From contig NZ_AKJZ01000007.1 in assembly GCF_000282055.1 (NCBI RefSeq), forward strand, positions 62,001-126,000: a stretch of 64,000 nt of DNA. The letters run 5' to 3'. Origin of the DNA: Flavobacterium sp. CF136. GTDB taxonomy: Bacteria; Bacteroidota; Bacteroidia; Flavobacteriales; Flavobacteriaceae. A model generated the notes under the pieces. That model worked only from the letters and a program-made list of their open reading frames with translations, did no database searches and was not told the origin of the DNA. A program made the position numbers and the translations under genes. Below are positions 55,174 to 64,000 of the stretch, piece by piece; the first letter of the stretch is position 1; each line of letters opens with the position of its first letter.

Positions 55174-55814
55174 TTGTTGGCGCGAAAGGATTTGCAAAAG
55201 AAGTTTTGGAAATAATTAACCAAATGAATCAATTAGAAAATTTGGTTTTTTTTGACGATGTTAATGATGATATAAAAGGGAATTTATATGAAATTTTTCC
55301 AATTTTAAAAACAACTAATGAGGTTGCTGATTACTTTAATACAATAGATAATCGATTTACAATTGGAATTGGTAATCCTGTTTTAAGAAAAAAGTTATTT
55401 AATAAATTCATTTCATTGGGCGGAGTCTTTACTTCTACAGTTAGCCCTTTAGCAAATGTAGGTTCATTTGATGTTCAAATAGGACATGGAACTAATATAC
55501 TTTCAGGCGTAATTATTTCAAATAGTTCCAAAATAGGAATGGGATGTATTGTTTATTATAATTCAATAATTACTCATGATTGTAAAATTGGTGATTTTGT
55601 AGAAATTTCCCCAAGTGTAACTTTGTTAGGAAGATCTACAGTAGGGTCTTACTCTCAAATAGGATCAAATGCAACGATATTACCGGACAAAGCAATTGGT
55701 AAAAATGTTATAATAGGTGCTGGCTCAGTAGTTACAAAAGACATACCTGACAATTGTGTTGTAGTTGGCACACCTGCAAAAATAATAAGGGAGCTAGACC
55801 CATTAGAGTTTTAA
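55167..55814 (+). CDS. Hexapeptide-repeat sugar N-acyltransferase (VioB/PglD-like)
   Basis: The 215-aa protein has an N-terminal LIVGAKGFAKEVLEII Rossmann-like lobe and a left-handed beta-helix with the catalytic His in IITHDCKIGDFVEISP and VVVGTPAKIIREL at the end. It overlaps the upstream transaminase by 7 bases, so the pair is probably a functional unit that acylates the 4-amino sugar it makes. Acetyl-CoA is the usual donor in this family. Confidence 0.82.
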   Translation: MLIVGAKGFAKEVLEIINQMNQLENLVFFDDVNDDIKGNLYEIFPILKTTNEVADYFNTIDNRFTIGIGNPVLRKKLFNKFISLGGVFTSTVSPLANVGSFDVQIGHGTNILSGVIISNSSKIGMGCIVYYNSIITHDCKIGDFVEISPSVTLLGRSTVGSYSQIGSNATILPDKAIGKNVIIGAGSVVTKDIPDNCVVVGTPAKIIRELDPLEF

Positions 55815-55816
55815 GT

Positions 55817-56752
55817 ATGCCGCAAAATTTGAAAGTTAGTGTTTGTATGATTACTTATGGTCATGAAAAATATATTCGTGATGCAATTGAAGGGATTTTA
55901 ATGCAAGAATGCGATTTTGAGGTAGAACTTATTTTAGCAAACGATTGCTCCCCAGATCAAACGGATAAAGTTATTCAGGATATTTTAGAGAATCACCCAA
56001 AGAAATCCTGGATTAAATATTTCAAACATGAAAAAAATTTAGGAATGATGCCTAATTTTATTTTTGCAATGAATGAATGTCAAGGTAAATACATTGCATT
56101 ATGTGAAGGTGATGACTACTGGACAGATCCATTAAAATTAAAAAAGCAAGTTAGTTTTTTGGAAAAGAACGAAGAGTTTGTGATTAGCTGTAGTAATAGT
56201 CATTTAATTAACCCTGATGGTAGCTTTATTGGAATATTTAATGAAAATGAAATCCCTGAAATTACGGATACAAATTATATTTTAACTAATGAATGGTATA
56301 TTCCAACAGCGAGTGTTGTTTTCAGAAATATAAATATTGAGTTGCCAAAATGGTTTTGTAAAGTACTAAGTGGAGATTATAGTCTTTATCTAATTCTTAC
56401 TGCTAATGGAGGTTTGGTTCATTATAAAAATGAAACAAGATGTAATTATCGATTGCACGAAAATGGAGTTTCGAATATTTTTAAAAAAAGTGAAAAGATA
56501 TATAATTATTCGATGTTGTTTATATATAAGATGTTTAATGACTATAGCAATAGGAAATATAGCTCTTCAATTAAAATAAAAATAGAAAGATACTCAATTA
56601 ATATTTTAAAATCATTGCCTGTTTTATCAAAAGAATTCTGGAAAATTTCATTTCATTTATTTTGGTTTGACAAGACTTTAAGTAGAAAATATATTGATTA
56701 TTTTATGAGGCGAATATTTAGAAAAATAAAATTTTTATTAAAAACGTCTTAA
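55817..56752 (+). CDS. Family 2 glycosyltransferase
   Basis: The 311-aa product from ATG 55817 (2 bases after the previous stop) starts MPQNLKVSVCMITYGHEKYIRDAI and has ELILANDCSPDQTDKVI and ALCEGDDYWTDPLKLKKQ, the ExDDYW variant common in Bacteroidota GT2 proteins. An upstream in-frame ATG at 55754 overlaps the acyltransferase gene by 61 bases and adds residues unlike GT2. Donor and acceptor unknown. Confidence 0.87.
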   Translation: MPQNLKVSVCMITYGHEKYIRDAIEGILMQECDFEVELILANDCSPDQTDKVIQDILENHPKKSWIKYFKHEKNLGMMPNFIFAMNECQGKYIALCEGDDYWTDPLKLKKQVSFLEKNEEFVISCSNSHLINPDGSFIGIFNENEIPEITDTNYILTNEWYIPTASVVFRNINIELPKWFCKVLSGDYSLYLILTANGGLVHYKNETRCNYRLHENGVSNIFKKSEKIYNYSMLFIYKMFNDYSNRKYSSSIKIKIERYSINILKSLPVLSKEFWKISFHLFWFDKTLSRKYIDYFMRRIFRKIKFLLKTS

Positions 56753-56839
56753 GGAGCTTATTAAAAATTAAAGGTTCATCTAAATTTTAAATTAATTATT
56801 TACGAGTTTTAATTTAAATAATAAAAGCAATTAATTAAA

Positions 56840-57733
56840 ATGAACTATCCAAAAATATCAATTGTAACACCAAACTTTAACGGAGGAGAATATCTTGAGC
56901 AGACTATTCAATCTGTTTTGTCTCAGGATTATCCTAATTTAGAATATATTATTATTGATGGCGGCAGTACAGATAATTCAATTGATATAATTAAAAAATA
57001 TGAAAATCAATTAACGTATTGGGTTAGTGAACCTGATAACGGTTTGTATGAAGCAGTTCAAAAAGGTTTTGATAAATCGACAGGCGAAATTATGGCCTGG
57101 ATAAATTCAGATGATTTGTACCACCCAAAAGCATTTTTTACAGTTGCTGAAATATTTAAATTGCCTGGCATAAATTGGCTTCAGGGAATTCCGTCTACTT
57201 TTGATGAGGCAGGGAGAACTATTGCAGTTAATAAAATAAAAAGATGGTCTAAATTAAATTATTACTTAGGAGATTTTAAGTGGATTCAGCAGGAATCAAT
57301 TTTTTGGCGACGTTCCTTATGGGATCTATCGGGAGGAAAACTGACGGTCGAAATGAAATATGCAAGTGATTTAGAATTATGGATTCGTTTTTTCAGGCAT
57401 GAAAAATTGTTTGTTACCAATGCTTTGCTGGGTGGATTTAGAATGAGATCAAAACAACAATTATCATTAGATTTTGCTGAAGAATATTTGAAAGAAGCAA
57501 ATGAAAGAATAAAATATGAGGTTGATAATATTATTTCAAATGAAGAAAAAAAAATAGTAATACGTATAAAAAAAATGAATGTTTTTCTGTCTAAATTTCG
57601 ATTTGGATTTATAAAAAGGATAGTAGAGAAAATTTTATATTTCAAACTTCAAAAAAACAAAGAATCCCTATTTTGTTATCCGCCCATGATAGTTTTTGAC
57701 AGAGTAAAACAAGAATTCAAAATTGATAAATAA
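56840..57733 (+). CDS. Family 2 glycosyltransferase, WcaA/WcaE-like
   Basis: The 297-aa protein has ISIVTPNFNGGEYLEQTIQSVL, YIIIDGGSTDNSIDII, YWVSEPDNGLYEAVQKGF and MAWINSDDLYHPKAFF (DD near residue 94). It overlaps the next GT2 gene by one base (TAATG). The IIDGGSTD and SEPDNGLYEA motifs are shared with the following protein, suggesting a tandem duplication or two consecutive linkages in one repeat unit. Confidence 0.87.
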   Translation: MNYPKISIVTPNFNGGEYLEQTIQSVLSQDYPNLEYIIIDGGSTDNSIDIIKKYENQLTYWVSEPDNGLYEAVQKGFDKSTGEIMAWINSDDLYHPKAFFTVAEIFKLPGINWLQGIPSTFDEAGRTIAVNKIKRWSKLNYYLGDFKWIQQESIFWRRSLWDLSGGKLTVEMKYASDLELWIRFFRHEKLFVTNALLGGFRMRSKQQLSLDFAEEYLKEANERIKYEVDNIISNEEKKIVIRIKKMNVFLSKFRFGFIKRIVEKILYFKLQKNKESLFCYPPMIVFDRVKQEFKIDK

Positions 57734-58476
57734 TGTTGAAGTTATCCATTATTACAATTAACTATAACGATGTTCAGGGTCTAAAAAAAACCGTAGAAAG
57801 CGTTACTAATCAAAGTTGTAAAGATTTTGAGTATATTGTGATTGATGGTGGTTCTACAGATGGCAGTGGTGAATACTTATCCCTTCAAAACGATAAAATT
57901 AATTATTGGATAAGCGAACCGGATCATGGCATTTATAATGCAATGAACAAAGGTATTAAGAGGGCAAAAGGAAGTTATTTTTTGTTTTTGAATAGTGGCG
58001 ATACTTTGGTAGATGATAAAGAAATATTAAATAAAATTATTTCAAAATTAAACGATAAAGCAGTGTATTATGCACCTATATATTTGCTGAAAAATGATTT
58101 AACTCAAACTAAACTTGATTATCCTATAAAATTAGATGAACGGTTTCTATTTACAAATACGATATGTCAACAGGCAGTAATTTATCATAATTTGTCTTAT
58201 CATAATTTATATTTTGATGAAAAGCTAAAATATATTTCTGACTGGAAAATGCATTTCGTTCTATTTAAAAAAAGGTTTGATTTTATTTATTTAGAAATTC
58301 CGTTTGCAGTTTATGATTTAAATGGAATAACCAGCAATGGAGAAACTAAATATGCTGCCCATCGTGAAAGATTAAAACTACAGTTTTTTGAGTTTTTTTT
58401 CTATTTTGTAAAATATTATGGAACTAATAGACGAGTGCTTTTTAGATTACTTAAAATATTCATAAAAAATAATTAA
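57733..58476 (+). CDS. Family 2 glycosyltransferase, WcaE-like
   Basis: The 247-aa protein starts MLKLSIITINYNDVQGLKKTVESVTNQ and has YIVIDGGSTDGSGEYL, YWISEPDHGIYNAMNKGI and FLNSGDTLVDD. These are the hallmarks of WcaE-type transferases from colanic-acid-like clusters. It is coupled to the previous GT2 by a one-base overlap. The acceptor is unknown. Confidence 0.87.
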   Translation: MLKLSIITINYNDVQGLKKTVESVTNQSCKDFEYIVIDGGSTDGSGEYLSLQNDKINYWISEPDHGIYNAMNKGIKRAKGSYFLFLNSGDTLVDDKEILNKIISKLNDKAVYYAPIYLLKNDLTQTKLDYPIKLDERFLFTNTICQQAVIYHNLSYHNLYFDEKLKYISDWKMHFVLFKKRFDFIYLEIPFAVYDLNGITSNGETKYAAHRERLKLQFFEFFFYFVKYYGTNRRVLFRLLKIFIKNN

Positions 58477-58507
58477 AGCTTTTGCTATAGTTTTAAAAAA
58501 AATATAA

Positions 58508-59593
58508 ATGATAACTATTCTTTATACGTTTAGAAACAGAGATATAAGAAGAATTAAAAATTCTCTTGATTCATTAGCAAAACAAGTAAGCCAAAATTTT
58601 AATGTAATTTTTGTAGATTATGGTTCCAGCGATATTATTTCTTCAAAAATAAGAGAGCTTTTAAATCAGTACAATTTTGTTACTTATATCCATCTTTTTA
58701 CAGCAGAACAGCCTTGGAATAAATGTAAAGCCTTAAATTATGCTATAAAAAACTTAGAATCAGATTATTGTTTTACTGCGGATGCTGACATGATTTTTCA
58801 TTCAAAATTTACAGGGATTTTAGAAAAATTCGCAGAACCAAATAAAGCAACTTATTTTCAGGTGGGATTTTTAAATGAAGAAGAAAGTCTAAAAGATGTT
58901 CCTTTTGAAAATTATAAAACTAATTTTTTAACCAATAATGAAGCAACAGGAATGACGTTGTTTCCCGTTGAAAAATTGAAGTTAATAAATGGTTTTGATG
59001 AGTTTTTTCATTTTTGGGGAGCCGAAGACACAGACATTCATAATCGTTTAAAGAATCTGGAATGTGAAATTGTATATTATGATACTGAATTATTATTATT
59101 GCATCAATGGCATAAAAATTATAGATCAAGAGAGACACAAGAGTTAAGTACTGAATTACAATTGTCAGGAATAGTTGAACTTAATCATAAACATTTGGTT
59201 TATAATTTAAAAAATAAAACAATAAAAGTAAATTCGGAAAACTGGGGTATAATATTAGATAAAACAGAATTTAATGAACTAAGTGATGTTAGTCCAAAAA
59301 AGCTTTCCACTGAAAAATCTAAAATTGATCATTTTTTATATTATGAATTGCCAAATTCAAAAGAAAAAATAATTGCAATACAAATAAAAAAGGATGAAAT
59401 TGGTCAATTTGAAGTTAAGAGCATTCTTAAAAAAATATTAGGCAGGAAAGTAACGAAGCATTATACATTAAAAGAAATAAACGATCTATTACTAATGCAT
59501 ATTGTTTCGTTTTATCATAAATATCCTTATTCTTATAAAATTAGCGAAGATTTAAAAAGTATCATATTTAAAATAAAAAAACAGGAATTATAA
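58508..59593 (+). CDS. Glycosyltransferase with GT-A fold and galactosyltransferase-type FWGAEDTD motif
   Basis: The 361-aa protein has ITILYTFRNRDIRRIKNSLDSL, IFVDYGSSD and CFTADADMIFHSKF (DAD metal site near residue 98), and the second half contains FFHFWGAEDTDIHNRLKN, close to the G/FWGxEDxD motif of chondroitin-polymerase-like and GT7-type galactosyl/N-acetylgalactosaminyl transferases. About 130 C-terminal residues do not resemble anything I recognise. UDP-Gal or UDP-GalNAc donation would fit the 4-epimerase at 21420 (inference). Confidence 0.78.
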   Translation: MITILYTFRNRDIRRIKNSLDSLAKQVSQNFNVIFVDYGSSDIISSKIRELLNQYNFVTYIHLFTAEQPWNKCKALNYAIKNLESDYCFTADADMIFHSKFTGILEKFAEPNKATYFQVGFLNEEESLKDVPFENYKTNFLTNNEATGMTLFPVEKLKLINGFDEFFHFWGAEDTDIHNRLKNLECEIVYYDTELLLLHQWHKNYRSRETQELSTELQLSGIVELNHKHLVYNLKNKTIKVNSENWGIILDKTEFNELSDVSPKKLSTEKSKIDHFLYYELPNSKEKIIAIQIKKDEIGQFEVKSILKKILGRKVTKHYTLKEINDLLLMHIVSFYHKYPYSYKISEDLKSIIFKIKKQEL

Positions 59594-59608
59594 TTTTAAA
59601 ACCTAAAA

Positions 59609-60703
59609 ATGCCAAAAGTAATTTTGATTTCGCAAGTACCTCTTCCTTTCGATAAAATTGGAAGCTGGACAACATTATATAAAAACTACCTGATGAGTAA
59701 TCATCAAATAGATTATATAGTTTGCAGTGAGCCAAAATTAAAATTTGAAAGCGTTGATTACAGTTTTGTGACTAATGATTTTAGTGAAAAAGTAATTAGA
59801 AAACTGACTAAAAACACCTATTATGGCTATCTAAAAGCTCTGGATAAGATTATAAAACCAAATGAAAAATATATTATTCAAATTATCGATAATTATGGTA
59901 TCGTAAAGAATTTGGTAGATTTTTTAGAAAAGAACCACAAACGAAATCAGTGTTATCTCCAGTTTTTTTACCATAGTTTTCCTCCATTTTATGCAAATTT
60001 TCATGGGAGATGGTTTTTCGAATCAATTGATGAAATGGTTTTATTGACGCATGACTCTTATTTAGCGCACAAAGATACTTATACTGTTTTGCCAACACGT
60101 TTTTCTGTATTGCATAATGGAATTGATACATCAAAATTTTATCCTGTTTCGATAGTTGAAAAAGAGCAATTAAAAAAAGAACAAAATCTTTTAGATAAGA
60201 AAATTTTTGTGTGGTGTTCTCAGGATCGCCCCAAAAAAGGATTACATATTGTTCTGGACGCCTGGAAAAGAGTATATGAAACTCGTCAGGATATTGTTTT
60301 ATGGGTTATTGGATGCGAACCTAAAAGCCCTGTAAATGGAGTTGAATATTTAGGAAGAATTCCTAATGATGAATTACCAAAGTATTATCAGGCAGCTGAC
60401 TGTTATTTGTTTTCGACTTTATGCCATGAAGGTTTTGGAATGAGCCTGATTGAAGCTTTGCATTGTGGTAACTATTGTATTGCATCAGCTGCTGGGGGCG
60501 TTCCGGAAGTGCTGCAATATGGTAAACTCGGTAAATTAATAAACGAGCCAAATTTTGTGTCAGAATGGGAAAAAGCTATTTTAGAGTTTTTAAATAAGGA
60601 ATCCGTTTTCGATATTTCAATTCCAAAAGATTTATACTCAGCCGTAAAGTGGAATGAAGGTATGGATGTGTTAATTGAAAATGCTAAGAAAAATATGGGC
60701 TAA
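59609..60703 (+). CDS. Family 4 glycosyltransferase
   Basis: The 364-aa GT-B protein has VILISQVPLPFDKIGSW at the N terminus, VLHNGIDTSKFYPV, FVWCSQDRPKKGLHIVLDAWKRV, YLGRIPNDELPKYYQAADCYLF and STLCHEGFGMSLIEALHCGNYCIAS, the E-x7-E acceptor/donor motif of family 4. The retaining mechanism is known for this family. It overlaps neuA by one base. Specificity unknown. Confidence 0.88.
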   Translation: MPKVILISQVPLPFDKIGSWTTLYKNYLMSNHQIDYIVCSEPKLKFESVDYSFVTNDFSEKVIRKLTKNTYYGYLKALDKIIKPNEKYIIQIIDNYGIVKNLVDFLEKNHKRNQCYLQFFYHSFPPFYANFHGRWFFESIDEMVLLTHDSYLAHKDTYTVLPTRFSVLHNGIDTSKFYPVSIVEKEQLKKEQNLLDKKIFVWCSQDRPKKGLHIVLDAWKRVYETRQDIVLWVIGCEPKSPVNGVEYLGRIPNDELPKYYQAADCYLFSTLCHEGFGMSLIEALHCGNYCIASAAGGVPEVLQYGKLGKLINEPNFVSEWEKAILEFLNKESVFDISIPKDLYSAVKWNEGMDVLIENAKKNMG

Positions 60704-61362
60704 TGAAAACAATAGTTATAATTCCTGCTCGGGGAGGTTCTAAAAGATTACCTCAGAAAAATATAAGACTTTTGGGTCAGATTCCTTTATTGGCGCATAG
60801 CATTTTGTATGCTCAGGCAAATAGCGATATTGTTGATGAAATTTATGTTTCTACAGATGATGAACAAATAAAACATGTTGCCTTACAATTTGGAGCCAAA
60901 ATTATAAACCGGCCTCAATCGCTGTCCGGAGATTTAGAACCTACAGTTTCAGCATTAAAAAATGTTTTAGAACAAATCGATGATGAGGTGGAAAATGTAA
61001 TTTTATTACAAGCAACAAACCCATTACGTCCAACAAATTTATTAAGGGAAGCATTTGAAATTTATAAAGAAAAAAAAAATGATAGTTTATTTACCGTTAG
61101 TCAGAATCATCAAAAATTAGGTAAAATTGAAAATGATAAATTTATTCCGTTCAATTATACAATCGGTCAGCGTAGTCAGGATTTAGAGCCTTTATTTTAT
61201 GAAAACGGATTGCTTTATATAAGCAAAACAAAATTAATTTTAGAAGATAAAATTTTATCAGAGAATGCTTTTCCTTTAAAGATGAATCATATTTTTGCTA
61301 AGGTTGATATTGATGATCAAAATGATTTTGATTATGCGGAATATTTATTAAAGATTATTTGA
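60703..61362 (+). CDS. neuA: Acylneuraminate (nonulosonate) cytidylyltransferase
   Basis: The 219-aa protein begins MKTIVIIPARGGSKRLPQKN, the CMP-sialate synthetase signature, and has STDDEQIKHVALQFGA and LLQATNPLRP. It has only the catalytic domain, like PseF/LegF and short NeuA proteins. It activates a nine-carbon sugar with CTP. Which sugar (Neu5Ac, legionaminic or pseudaminic acid) cannot be decided from this gene; the neuB- and neuC-type genes point away from pseudaminic acid. Confidence 0.9.
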   Translation: MKTIVIIPARGGSKRLPQKNIRLLGQIPLLAHSILYAQANSDIVDEIYVSTDDEQIKHVALQFGAKIINRPQSLSGDLEPTVSALKNVLEQIDDEVENVILLQATNPLRPTNLLREAFEIYKEKKNDSLFTVSQNHQKLGKIENDKFIPFNYTIGQRSQDLEPLFYENGLLYISKTKLILEDKILSENAFPLKMNHIFAKVDIDDQNDFDYAEYLLKII

Positions 61363-61364
61363 AA

Positions 61365-62012
61365 ATGGAAATAAAAAAAAATGCCGTTGAGAATTATAAA
61401 TTTTTTTGTTCCTTGGAAGGAAGTGATTATATCGCAACTCCATTTGCTTTAGAAGTAATTTTAAGATTAATTACTACTTTTAAATCAAAAAGAATATTAG
61501 AGATCGGAATGGGAATTGGTTGTGTTGCTGATACTATTTTGAAATATAATGACAAGAATAAACTTGAAATTGAATATAGTGGAACTGAAAAAAATGATTT
61601 TTGCTTAAAAGCATTACCTATTAATGTAGCATTTTTTAAGGATGTCATACTTTATTCTGAATTAAAAGAAATCAAAAATGAAAAATTTGATTTCATTATA
61701 ATTGACGGATCCGATGAAGCTCTAATGAATATTAAAGAATATTGCAATAAACATACAGTACTTTTTATCGAAGGTGACAGGCAAATTCAAGTTCAAACAG
61801 TTGTAAAAGTTTTTCCAAAAAGCTTATATGTCAATGTCATTACATTAGAAAAAAATCCGCCATATGCACATGAAGGGAGAGATATAAATAGTTATATAGG
61901 AGGTGGACAATTAATTTTTGCAAATCCTACTTTTCAGATGAAAATATATTGGTTTAAAGAGAAGGTGAAAACATTTATAAAAAGAAAAATAAGAAAATTT
62001 AAGAGGAAATGA
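61365..62012 (+). CDS. Uncharacterised Rossmann-fold protein, possible SAM-dependent methyltransferase
   Basis: The 215-aa product (ATG 61365) has [19 protein letters not shown], a glycine-rich motif I like those of class I methyltransferases, and [19 protein letters not shown] as a motif-II/III-like segment. A basic tail ends [10 protein letters not shown]. No membrane helix is seen. It lies 2 bases after neuA and overlaps neuB by 4 bases (ATGA), so it probably acts in or on the nonulosonate pathway. Function unassigned; I do not recognise it as a known neu or leg gene. Confidence 0.6.
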   Translation: MEIKKNAVENYKFFCSLEGSDYIATPFALEVILRLITTFKSKRILEIGMGIGCVADTILKYNDKNKLEIEYSGTEKNDFCLKALPINVAFFKDVILYSELKEIKNEKFDFIIIDGSDEALMNIKEYCNKHTVLFIEGDRQIQVQTVVKVFPKSLYVNVITLEKNPPYAHEGRDINSYIGGGQLIFANPTFQMKIYWFKEKVKTFIKRKIRKFKRK

Positions 62013-63049
62013 ATCCATACATAGAAATTGCCGGCAGAAAAATTGGACTTGATTTTCCGCCTTTGGTTATAGCAGAAATCGGAATTAATCACGAAGGATC
62101 TCTTCAGGTTGCTAAAGAAATGGTCGATGCTGCACATAGAGCAGGAGTTGAGGTCGTAAAACATCAGACTCATATCGTTGAAGATGAAATGAGTGGTGCT
62201 GCAAAAAAAGTAATCCCAGGTAATGCAGATGTTTCTATTTATGAAATCATGGAACGCTGCTCATTAAATGAAGCGGATGAATTAGAACTAAAAAAATACG
62301 TTGAAAGTAAAGGAATGATTTTTATTTCGACTCCATTTTCACGGGCTGCGGCCGAGAGATTAAAAAAGTTTGATATTCCGGCTTATAAGATTGGTTCCGG
62401 AGAGTGCAATAATTATCCATTGTTAGAGCATATTGCCTCTTTTGGGAAACCCGTAATATTAAGTACAGGAATGAATACTATAGAAAGTGTTCAAAAAGCA
62501 GTAGCCATTTTTGATAAATATAATATTCCTGTGGCTCTTTTGCATACAACCAATTTGTATCCAACACCAATTCATTTGGTTCGTTATGGCGCAATGATAG
62601 AATTGCATGGAGCTTTTCCGGATAAAGTTTTTGGATTAAGCGATCATACATTAAACAATAATGCCTGTTTAGGAGCAGTAGCTCTTGGAGGAAGTATTTT
62701 AGAGCGGCATTTTACAGATCATATGCAACGTACAGGTCCGGATATTGTGTGTAGTATGGATGAAAAAGCATGTCAGGAATTAATTGTTTCCTCTGCAGAA
62801 ATCGCATTAATGCGTGGTGGAACAAAAAAACCGGCACTTGAAGAACAAGTTACAATCGATTTTGCGTTTGCAACGGTATGTTCTATTAAAAATATTAAAA
62901 AAGGCGAAACTTTTACCAAAGAGAATATCTGGGTAAAACGTCCGGGAACAGGAAAAATTTTAGCCGAAAAATTTAATGATGTTCTTGGAAAAAAAGCAAC
63001 AAGAAATATTGAAACTGACGAACAACTAGATTTTTCGGATTTTGAGTAA
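62009..63049 (+). CDS. neuB: N-acetylneuraminate synthase family protein
   Basis: The 346-aa protein has [76 protein letters not shown] and FGLSDHT (aldolase-type NeuB domain), then a C-terminal SAF domain (from about residue 293, [21 protein letters not shown]). It condenses PEP with ManNAc or a diacetamido-hexose. It is coupled to the upstream gene by ATGA and overlaps neuC by 8 bases. Neu5Ac versus legionaminate specificity is not resolved here. Confidence 0.93.
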   Translation: MNPYIEIAGRKIGLDFPPLVIAEIGINHEGSLQVAKEMVDAAHRAGVEVVKHQTHIVEDEMSGAAKKVIPGNADVSIYEIMERCSLNEADELELKKYVESKGMIFISTPFSRAAAERLKKFDIPAYKIGSGECNNYPLLEHIASFGKPVILSTGMNTIESVQKAVAIFDKYNIPVALLHTTNLYPTPIHLVRYGAMIELHGAFPDKVFGLSDHTLNNNACLGAVALGGSILERHFTDHMQRTGPDIVCSMDEKACQELIVSSAEIALMRGGTKKPALEEQVTIDFAFATVCSIKNIKKGETFTKENIWVKRPGTGKILAEKFNDVLGKKATRNIETDEQLDFSDFE

Positions 63050-64000
63050 CTCACAAAAAAAGATTCTTTTCCTGACAGGTACACGTGCCGATTTTGGTAA
63101 AATAAAATCATTAATTCAAACGCTTGAAATACAACAGGATTTTGAGGTTTTTGTCTTTGTTACCGGTATGCATCTGCAGGAGTTGTACGGCTATACTTTA
63201 ATAGAGATTGAACGCTGTAATTTTAAAAATGTTTTTACTTTTGAAAATCATACCCACGAAACCACTATGGATTTAACTTTGGCTAAAACCATAGAAGGAT
63301 TGTCAGGTTATTGTAAAACAATTAATCCGGATATGATTGTTGTACATGGTGATCGTGTAGAGACGCTTGCCGGAGCAATTGTAGGATCTTTAAATAATAT
63401 TTTAGTTGCGCATATAGAAGGAGGAGAAGTTTCGGGTACAGTAGATGAGTTAATTCGTCATAGCGTAAGTAAATTAAGTCACGTTCATTTTGTTTCTAAT
63501 GTCGAGGCCAAAAAGAGACTTTTACAAATGGGAGAAATCCACGAATCAATTTTTATGATAGGATCTCCGGATATTGACATCATGTTTTCGGATCAATTAC
63601 CGGATTTGAAAAAAGTTAAGGAATATTACAATATTGATTTTGAGCAATATGCTATTGTAATGTTTCATCCGGTTACAACCGAAATTAAAGAAATGCAGCA
63701 ATATGCTATAAGCTTTGTAAATTCTTTACTGGAAAGCAATCATAATTATGTTGTTATTTATCCAAATAATGATTTGGGAAGCCAATTTATAATTGAGGCT
63801 TATGAAAAACTAAAAATGAATTCGAGATTTAGAATTTTTCCATCACTTCGGTTTGAGTATTTTCTAACTTTATTAAAAAACAGCCAATTTATTATAGGCA
63901 ATAGTAGCGCTGGAATTCGTGAAGCGCCGTATTATGGAATTCCAATTATAAATATTGGAACAAGACAGCAAAATAGAGCCATTCATGCTGACATCATAAA
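63042..64000 (+). CDS. neuC: UDP-N-acetylglucosamine 2-epimerase (hydrolysing), 3' end outside window
   Basis: The frame opens at TTG 63042 ([20 protein letters not shown]), overlapping neuB by 8 bases, and runs without a stop to the window end, giving about 319 residues. Motifs are [54 protein letters not shown] and [15 protein letters not shown], all conserved in NeuC-type enzymes. It releases ManNAc (or a diacetamido analogue, LegG) for NeuB. A TTG start is inferred because no ATG precedes the GTRADFG motif in frame. Confidence 0.9.
   Translation, partial: MSNSQKKILFLTGTRADFGKIKSLIQTLEIQQDFEVFVFVTGMHLQELYGYTLIEIERCNFKNVFTFENHTHETTMDLTLAKTIEGLSGYCKTINPDMIVVHGDRVETLAGAIVGSLNNILVAHIEGGEVSGTVDELIRHSVSKLSHVHFVSNVEAKKRLLQMGEIHESIFMIGSPDIDIMFSDQLPDLKKVKEYYNIDFEQYAIVMFHPVTTEIKEMQQYAISFVNSLLESNHNYVVIYPNNDLGSQFIIEAYEKLKMNSRFRIFPSLRFEYFLTLLKNSQFIIGNSSAGIREAPYYGIPIINIGTRQQNRAIHADII

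Overview
The window is a Bacteroidota chromosome segment, most likely Flavobacterium or a close relative. The evidence is low G+C, promoters of the TAnnTTTG type with almost no Shine-Dalgarno sites, the gene order rpsK-rpsD-rpoA-rplQ-carA-eno-gltA, zinc-free S14 and L36, and a lysine/alanine-tailed L17. Genus level is inference from family knowledge; no rRNA gene is present.

Region 1 (1-9946) is the S10-spc-alpha ribosomal cluster on the + strand, from the end of rpsC to rplQ, including secY, infA, rpmJ and rpoA. Three non-coding structures interrupt it: a promoter plus hairpin before rpsH, a two-tier structured leader before rpsD, and a short hairpin before rplQ. A strong intrinsic terminator closes it at about 9975-10010.

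Region 2 (10.1-18.1 kb) holds housekeeping genes as short units with their own promoters and terminators: carA, eno, gltA, two adjacent pentein-fold guanidino hydrolases (the second is CtlX), a MarC-family membrane protein on the - strand, a CoA-binding protein, an intergenic palindromic element and recR. The recR promoter lies so close to the ATG that its mRNA may be leaderless.

Region 3 (18.1 kb to the end) is a very large surface-polysaccharide locus, all on the + strand. It opens with a Wza lipoprotein, a Wzc tyrosine kinase, a UDP-GlcNAc 4-epimerase, UDP-glucose dehydrogenase and a NusG-like antiterminator. A terminator-like hairpin, a new promoter and an ops-like leader motif follow. 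Next come UDP-HexNAc dehydrogenase, a GDP-mannose pyrophosphorylase, rfbB, a second export pair (807-aa SLBB protein plus kinase-less Wzz), Wzx, Wzy, four family-2 glycosyltransferases and a PglC-like initiating phosphosugar transferase. From 38.3 to 44.2 kb lies an acyl-building cassette (KASIII, ACP, KASIII, Rieske oxygenase, SDR, PglD-like acyltransferase, PglE-like aminotransferase). An Amj-like membrane protein, a second polymerase-like protein, rfbCDA, a PglF/WbpM-like 4,6-dehydratase, an ABC exporter (Wzm/Wzt), a VioA/VioB-like pair, more glycosyltransferases and a nonulosonic (sialic-type) acid module neuA-X-neuB-neuC complete it; neuC runs off the end.

Working together, these genes should supply UDP-GlcA, UDP-GalNAc/GalNAcA, GDP-Man, dTDP-Rha, probably dTDP-Qui4NAc, a UDP-2,4-diamino-2,4,6-trideoxy sugar with an unusual N-acyl group, and a CMP-nonulosonate. 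The most interesting part is the KASIII/ACP/KASIII/Rieske/SDR cassette. It looks like a dedicated mini fatty-acid pathway that builds a short hydroxylated acyl chain for the 4-amino group of the initiating sugar.
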